NCBI GenBank assembly: GCA_030527065.1
Contig: JAUNBO010000009.1
Span: 8,217 to 18,987 of the forward strand
From: Bacillota bacterium
GTDB lineage: Bacteria > Bacillota > Clostridia > Peptostreptococcales > Anaerovoracaceae
Reading direction: 5' to 3'
DNA: 10,771 nucleotides
Shown here: positions 7,392 to 10,771 of the stretch, piece by piece
Position numbering within the stretch: position 1 is the first letter of the stretch
Layout: the number at the start of each line of letters is the position of its first letter
Translations under genes and position numbers: made by a program
Notes under the pieces: generated by a model
Seen by the model: only the letters and a program-made list of their open reading frames with translations
Database searches by the model: none
What the model was told of the DNA's origin: nothing

Positions 7392-7651
7392 TGGGACGTC
7401 ACTTTGGAATAGGCGGTCTTTGTGCTGATCCCTTCCAGCTTCCCCACCTTTCCTGAGAGGGCGCTTATGACGTCCTGGGGAGCGTCCACGGCAATGCTGA
7501 TGACGTTGATGCCTTTCTTGTGGTAGGGAATGCCCATCCGCCCGATGATGTACCGGCCATACTCGTGGAGCAGCGCATTCAGCTCTTCCACCGAGGAATC
7601 GTCCTCCACTATGATGCCGATGATGGCGACTCTTGTTTCTGTTGCTTCCAT
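7388..7651 (-). CDS. TM1266-family putative iron-only hydrogenase system regulator
   Basis: A small 87-residue protein of the TM1266 type, an ACT-like/NikR C-terminal-like fold found beside [FeFe]-hydrogenase genes and proposed to regulate them, though the mechanism is not established. It begins METRVAIIGIIVEDD-like (here MEATETRVAIIGIIVEDD, a beta strand), then a helix SSVEELNALLHEYG, then IIGRMGIPYHKKGINVISIAVDAP and ISALSGKVGKLEGISTK, all characteristic of the family. I use the ATG at 7651, which has a perfect AGGAGG (7666-7661) 9 nt upstream, rather than the TTG at 7684 that opens the frame. There is no DNA-binding domain, so if it regulates transcription it may need a partner. It is the first gene of the hyd operon and overlaps hydE by 4 bp. 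Confidence 0.9.
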   Translation of the reverse strand: MEATETRVAIIGIIVEDDSSVEELNALLHEYGRYIIGRMGIPYHKKGINVISIAVDAPQDVISALSGKVGKLEGISTKTAYSKVTSQ

Positions 7652-7660
7652 TTTTCTTTT

Positions 7661-7666
7661 CCTCCT
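7661..7666 (-). promoter_or_regulatory. Ribosome binding site deciding the start of the TM1266-like gene
   Basis: Perfect AGGAGG on the minus strand, 9 nt before the ATG at 7651. It argues against the upstream in-frame TTG at 7684. Confidence 0.85.
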
Positions 7667-7723
7667 GTTCTCTTTCGGCGGCAAAAGCCCATAGGCCTGA
7701 ATGTCTGGCGCCCCTGCGCCGGC

Positions 7724-7783
7724 TGCGCTCCTGTCTCCGTCTTATGACCGTTCCTCCAACTGCTTATGCGCCCCTGCCTCCGT
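7724..7783. repeat. Pair of 17-bp direct repeats in the hyd operon leader
   Basis: On the plus strand TGCGCTCCTGTCTCCGT (7724-7740) and TGCGCCCCTGCCTCCGT (7767-7783) differ at two of 17 positions and are 43 bp apart start to start. A shorter related copy, GCGCCCCTGC, occurs at 7708-7717. A CTTATG follows the first copy (7741-7746) and another overlaps the start of the second (7763-7768). They lie between the upstream terminator and the first hyd gene, where an operator would be expected, but no regulator family can be named from the motif. Confidence 0.5.
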
Positions 7784-7793
7784 TTTGTGTAAC

Positions 7794-7821
7794 AAAAAAC
7801 AGCCGCAGGAAAATACGGCTG
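7794..7821 (-). terminator. Intrinsic terminator downstream of the bactofilin gene
   Basis: Minus-strand CAGCCG (7821-7816) pairs perfectly with CGGCTG (7805-7800) around a 10-nt loop and is followed by six U residues (7799-7794) and then GUU. It lies 114-141 nt after the bactofilin stop and separates that gene from the hyd operon. On the plus strand the same hairpin is followed by GAGCTTTTT, so it may be weakly bidirectional. A further GC-rich inverted repeat, CCGTCC/GGACGG (7896-7901 and 7916-7921), sits just after the bactofilin stop without a U-run. The rest of 7652-7934 holds the direct repeats described separately and no convincing promoter: a TTACAC/CATAAG pair with 18-nt spacing is weak. 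Confidence 0.78.
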
Positions 7822-7934
7822 AGCTTTTTACCGCATCTTCCATCTCAAAAGAATTTTGATGTCAGAACCGGACCATCTTCTTTTTTCTTTTACCGCCGTC
7901 CGGAACTCCGGAAAAGGACGGGCTGTTTCCTCTG

Positions 7935-8396
7935 CTACGCCTCTCCTGAGGCTTCCTCCCCGGCGGCTCCGCCTTCTGCGGGCCCTGCTGTCGGCGCTGC
8001 TTCCGCCGGCCGGCTTTCCATAACGCACTTGCCATCGAATTTGCCGCCTCTGGCCACTGTCAGATGGCCTGTGCGGATGTCTCCCTTCACGATGCCGCTG
8101 GCAAGGATCTCCGTGTGCTCGTTGATGTTGACGGTGCCTTCTATGCGCCCGGCCACCGTTAAAGAGACCGCCGTTACGGTTCCTTTTACCAGGCCTTTTT
8201 CTCCCACCGTCACATGGCCGTGGGCGTCTACGTCTCCCTTGAATGCACCGTCTATGCGGATGGCCCCGTTGGCCATGATCTTTCCTTCAAAAGCGGACTT
8301 TTCACCGATGACGGTTTCCACCCGCTCTCCCCGCTCTACCCGGGCTTCTCTCACCACTTCTTTTTTTTCGCTGACAGCGCTGTTGAACATGGCCAT
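7935..8396 (-). CDS. Bactofilin (polymer-forming cytoskeletal protein)
   Basis: A 153-residue protein. The central part (about 28-125) is a bactofilin domain, a right-handed beta helix that polymerises into filaments without nucleotide. It is recognised by regularly spaced G-x-(I/V) rungs: GEKSAFEGKI, GAIRIDGAFKGDV, GHVTVGEKGLVKGTV, AGRIEGTVN, SGIVKGDIRTGHLTV. Flanking it are a charged N-terminal tail and an Ala/Gly/Glu-rich C-terminal tail (about 128-153), both expected to be disordered as in known bactofilins. Family members scaffold cell-wall enzymes, determine cell shape or act in polar processes; the role here is unknown. The ATG at 8396 is preceded by AAGGAGG with 8-nt spacing, which I prefer to the TTG at 8426. 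It appears to be a single-gene transcription unit, with a near-consensus promoter upstream and a terminator downstream. The M23 peptidase gene often found beside bactofilins is not present. Confidence 0.9.
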   Translation of the reverse strand: MAMFNSAVSEKKEVVREARVERGERVETVIGEKSAFEGKIMANGAIRIDGAFKGDVDAHGHVTVGEKGLVKGTVTAVSLTVAGRIEGTVNINEHTEILASGIVKGDIRTGHLTVARGGKFDGKCVMESRPAEAAPTAGPAEGGAAGEEASGEA

Positions 8397-8404
8397 TCCG
8401 GTTT

Positions 8405-8410
8405 CCTCCT
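8405..8410 (-). promoter_or_regulatory. Ribosome binding site of the bactofilin gene
   Basis: Perfect AGGAGG (within AAGGAGG) on the minus strand, 8 nt before the ATG at 8396. It decides the start against the TTG at 8426. Confidence 0.85.
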
Positions 8411-8488
8411 TCTTCTCTCCGGGCAAGCCCGTTAGTCTTCCGCTTCAACGATACGGCGCTGCTTCCCATGGGGCTGCGCTGTTTTGTT

Positions 8489-8517
8489 ATTGTATCAAAA
8501 ACATCTTCTCATGGCAA
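8489..8517 (-). promoter_or_regulatory. Sigma-A promoter of the bactofilin gene
   Basis: Minus-strand TTGCCA (8517-8512) and TACAAT (8494-8489) are separated by exactly 17 nt, and the -10 is preceded by TG one base away (TGATACAAT), an extended -10. This is close to consensus. Transcription should start near 8482, giving a leader of about 85 nt with a small CGGG/CCCG hairpin shortly before the Shine-Dalgarno. Confidence 0.8.
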
Positions 8518-8556
8518 GGACTTTTGCGGCGTTTTTGTGCGTTTTTTCCGGGGTTT

Positions 8557-8579
8557 ACGGCGTTTTCACAGAACGCCGT
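8557..8579. repeat. Perfect 8-bp inverted repeat after mfd
   Basis: ACGGCGTT (8557-8564) and AACGCCGT (8572-8579) form a perfect 8-bp stem with a 7-nt loop. It lies 8 bp from the dispersed repeat copy B and about 55 nt beyond the mfd stop. No U-run follows on the minus strand (AAACCCC instead), so it is at best a non-canonical terminator or an mRNA 3'-end stabiliser for mfd. Confidence 0.6.
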
Positions 8580-8586
8580 CCTCAGA

Positions 8587-8625
8587 GTTACTTTTCACGG
8601 GCGCCAGGGGGCGCCCTATGAATAG
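8587..8625. repeat. Dispersed palindromic repeat, copy B (downstream of mfd)
   Basis: This compact 39-bp copy runs GTTACTTTTCACGGG (8587-8601), CGCCAGGGGG, then CGCCCTATGAATAG (8612-8625). Its core GGGCGCC/GGCGCCC is a perfect 7-bp stem with a loop of about 3-4 nt, and TTCA/TGAA with TACT/AGTA extends the pairing past a small bulge. It shares both ends exactly with copy A at 3542-3597. It begins 8 bp after the mfd stop codon, so both copies sit at the 3' end of a minus-strand gene in the same orientation. Confidence 0.75.
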
Positions 8626-8632
8626 TAGATCC

Positions 8633-10771
8633 TCAGAGGATCACCTTCAAAAACTCCTCCGTCGCCGTCAGGGCCGCCCCCCGCCCCGCTGTACAGGTCA
8701 CATAAGGCCGGGCGGTGCCGTGAATCAGCACCCTGTTTCCGTAGCTCTGCACCAGCTTTCCCACCCGCTCCGGCGTCAGGGCGGAGGGAACGGCGAAGGT
8801 GAACACCAGCTTCTGATGCTCCTGGTGGATACGGCCTATGCCCGCCAGTTCCGCCATGGCCTTTATCCGGGCCACCCGTATCAGGTTCATGGCGGGAGCG
8901 GGAATGTCCCCGAAGCGGTCCAGGAGCTCGTCCGCCACCTCATCCCGGTCCTCCTCGGTGCGGATGGCGGCGATCTTCTTGTACATCTGCAGCTTCAGCA
9001 GCTCGTCTTCAATGTAACGGTCCGGGATGTAGGCCTCCGCCTCTATTTCTATGGAAGCCTCCGGCCGCTCCGGCTCCGCCGCACCGCCGGAAAGCTCCCG
9101 GACGGCGTCCTCCACCAGCTTGCAATAGAGCTCGTAGCCTATCATCATCATGTGGCCGTGCTGCTCCCGGCCCAGCAGGTTCCCCGCCCCCCGGATCTCC
9201 AGATCCCGCATGGCGATGCGGAAGCCCGCTCCGAACTCCGTGAATTCCCGTATGGCCCGCAGGCGCTTTTCCGCCGTTTCAGAGAGGCTCTTGTCCCTGC
9301 GGTACATCAGGTAGGCGTAGGCCATGCGGCTGGAACGCCCCACCCGGCCCCGGAGCTGGTAGAGCTGGGACAGGCCGAAATGGTCTGCATCCAGGATGAG
9401 GATGGTATTCACATTGGGGATGTCCAGGCCGGATTCGATGATGGCGGTGGACACCAGGACATTGTAGTTCTTGTTGATGAACTCCAGCATCACGTCCTCC
9501 AGCAGCCCCTCCTGCATCTGGCCGTGACCCACGGCCACAGAGGCCTCCGGCACCAGCTCCCGTATCCGGGCCGCCACCTTCTGTATGCCCCGGACCCGGT
9601 TATAGACCACATAGACCTGGCCGTCCCGGTCCAGCTCCCGCCGCACGGCGTCCCGCAGAAGCTCGTCGTCCTGCTCCATCACATAGGTCTGCACCGGATA
9701 CCGCTCCTCCGGCGGCTCTTCTATCAGGCTCATATCCTTCAGCCCCGTCAGGGACATGTGGAGGGTCCGGGGGATGGGCGTGGCGGAGAGGGTCAGCACA
9801 TCCACGTTCTTCCGGAGGCGCTTTATCATCTCCTTGTGCTGCACGCCAAAGCGCTGCTCCTCGTCTATGACCAGCAGGCCCAGGTCCTTGAAGCGCACGT
9901 CAGAGGAAAGCATCCGGTGGGTGCCGATGAGGACGTCCACGGCCCCCTGCCGGGTCTCTGCGAGAATGGCCTCCTGCTGCTTTTCGTTCCGGAAGCGGCA
10001 GAGCATTTCCACCTTGAAGGGAAATCCCTCAAAGCGCTCTTTAAAGGTATAATAATGTTGGTTTACCAGAATGGTAGTGGGAGCCAGGATGGCGGCCTGT
10101 TTGCCGTCGGCCACGCACTTGAACACCGCCCTAGCCGCCACCTCTGTTTTGCCGTAGCCCACGTCCCCGCAAAGGAGCCGGTCCATGGGGACGTCCTTCT
10201 CCATGTCCTTCTTGATCTGCCGGACGCAGCGAAGCTGATCGGAGGTCTCTTCGTAAGGAAAGCGGTCCTCAAACTCCCGCTGCCAGGGGCCGTCCGGGGA
10301 AAAGGCGTGGCCCTTTTCCAGCTGACGGGCGGCGGAAAGCTCCAGCAGCTCCCCCGCCATATCCTGGATGGCCGCCTTAGCCCTGGCCTTGGTCTTTTTC
10401 CACTCCCCGCCGGAAAGCTTGTTGATCTTCGGTACCGCCCCCTCGGCGCCGGAATATTTCTGGATCAGGTCCATCTGGTCCACAGGCACATAGAGCAGGT
10501 CTTCCCCCGCATAGCAGATCTTCAGATAATCCTTGCGGACCTCCTGGACCGTAAGCTGCTCCACGCCGACAAATCTGCCCACGCCGTGGTTCTCGTGGAC
10601 CACGTAGTCCCCTTTTCTGATGTCCGTAAAAGCCTTTATGGGGCTGCCCCCGGCGCTCTTCCGGCTCTTCTTCTTTTTCGCGGTGGTGAAAATGTCCTTC
10701 TCGCCCAGGATGATGAGCTTTTCCTCCGGGAACTCCACGCCGCCGGTCAGGCTGCCCCGCTCCAGAGCCAC
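8633..10771 (-). CDS. mfd: Transcription-repair coupling factor Mfd, N-terminal part outside the window
   Basis: Mfd displaces RNA polymerase stalled at DNA lesions and recruits UvrA. The visible 712 residues are the C-terminal part of a protein normally about 1,150 residues long. Residues numbered from the window edge: RNA-polymerase-interacting domain (about 48-108, GDYVVHENHGVGRF at 54-67), then the RecG-like SF2 translocase with Walker A GDVGYGKTE (202-210), GTHRM (283-287), DEEQ box (303-306), LSATPIPRTL (328-337) and motif VI QLRGRVGR (472-479). After these comes the translocation motif region (FRIAMRDLEIRGAGN) and the C-terminal regulatory TRCF domain from about residue 590 to the TGA at 8633. 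All translocase motifs are intact. The frame is open through the window edge, so the apparent GTG at 10771 is not the start. It is followed by a repeat and a hairpin, and probably not co-transcribed with the bactofilin, which has its own promoter. Confidence 0.97.
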   Translation of the reverse strand: MALERGSLTGGVEFPEEKLIILGEKDIFTTAKKKKSRKSAGGSPIKAFTDIRKGDYVVHENHGVGRFVGVEQLTVQEVRKDYLKICYAGEDLLYVPVDQMDLIQKYSGAEGAVPKINKLSGGEWKKTKARAKAAIQDMAGELLELSAARQLEKGHAFSPDGPWQREFEDRFPYEETSDQLRCVRQIKKDMEKDVPMDRLLCGDVGYGKTEVAARAVFKCVADGKQAAILAPTTILVNQHYYTFKERFEGFPFKVEMLCRFRNEKQQEAILAETRQGAVDVLIGTHRMLSSDVRFKDLGLLVIDEEQRFGVQHKEMIKRLRKNVDVLTLSATPIPRTLHMSLTGLKDMSLIEEPPEERYPVQTYVMEQDDELLRDAVRRELDRDGQVYVVYNRVRGIQKVAARIRELVPEASVAVGHGQMQEGLLEDVMLEFINKNYNVLVSTAIIESGLDIPNVNTILILDADHFGLSQLYQLRGRVGRSSRMAYAYLMYRRDKSLSETAEKRLRAIREFTEFGAGFRIAMRDLEIRGAGNLLGREQHGHMMMIGYELYCKLVEDAVRELSGGAAEPERPEASIEIEAEAYIPDRYIEDELLKLQMYKKIAAIRTEEDRDEVADELLDRFGDIPAPAMNLIRVARIKAMAELAGIGRIHQEHQKLVFTFAVPSALTPERVGKLVQSYGNRVLIHGTARPYVTCTAGRGAALTATEEFLKVIL

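Noticed and set aside
3846..7412. Long plus-strand open frames opposite hydF, hydG and hydE (about 357, 524 and 346 codons)
   Set aside because: They mirror the maturase genes, have no family signature or ribosome binding site, and arise from the codon composition of the true genes.
7784..7799. TTTTGT-TAC-ACAAAA inverted repeat as a Rex operator
   Set aside because: The spacing and sequence do not fit the known Rex consensus, and the bases largely belong to the U-run of the terminator.
7633..8625. Plus-strand frame of 330 codons across the bactofilin gene and both intergenic regions
   Set aside because: It runs through a terminator, a promoter and a recognisable bactofilin on the other strand; low-complexity composition and no domain.
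1..10771. CRISPR array, tRNA, rRNA, insertion sequence, or phage or plasmid genes
   Set aside because: No regularly spaced repeats, no tRNA-like cloverleaf noticed, no transposase or integrase motifs and no terminal inverted repeats bracketing a gene; the window looks like core chromosome.

Overview
The window is a GC-rich stretch of bacterial chromosome in which every gene I can support is on the minus strand, so transcription runs from high to low coordinates. [FeFe]-hydrogenase maturases with their TM1266-type regulator, a bactofilin, Mfd and a small membrane sugar transferase point to a strictly anaerobic, fermentative Firmicute. A GC-rich gut member of the Clostridia (Lachnospiraceae-like) is my best guess. 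This is inference from gene content, since no rRNA or other marker is present.

Layout in the direction of transcription: (1) 10771-8633, the C-terminal two thirds of the transcription-repair coupling factor Mfd, entering from beyond the window. (2) 8632-8397, an intergenic region with a dispersed hairpin repeat, a second perfect hairpin and a near-consensus sigma-A promoter. (3) 8396-7935, a bactofilin. (4) 7934-7652, an intergenic region with an intrinsic terminator (about 7794-7821) and short direct repeats ahead of the hydrogenase-maturation operon. (5) 7651-3588, TM1266-like regulator, hydE, hydG and hydF, the complete protein set HydE/HydF/HydG that builds the 2Fe subcluster of the [FeFe]-hydrogenase H-cluster. 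(6) 3587-3468, an intergenic region with a second copy of the hairpin repeat, which reaches into the end of hydF, and a possible promoter. (7) 3467-1, a tightly coupled operon of a MurJ-family lipid II flippase, a DegT/DnrJ/EryC1/StrS sugar aminotransferase and a PglC/EpsL-like phosphoglycosyl transferase, which runs out of the window near its natural end.

The genes fall into three functional groups: transcription-coupled DNA repair (mfd); hydrogen metabolism (TM1266-like, hydE, hydG, hydF, with the hydrogenase itself outside the window); and envelope glycan assembly on undecaprenyl phosphate (murJ, aminotransferase, sugar transferase), with bactofilin as a possible morphology or cytoskeletal element. 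All the gene families are known and I see no clearly new multi-gene system. The observations most worth following are the hairpin repeat that supplies the hydF stop codon, the Gly/Pro-rich insertion and N-terminal extension in the aminotransferase, the direct repeats in the hyd leader, and an Ile codon choice that depends strongly on the following base.
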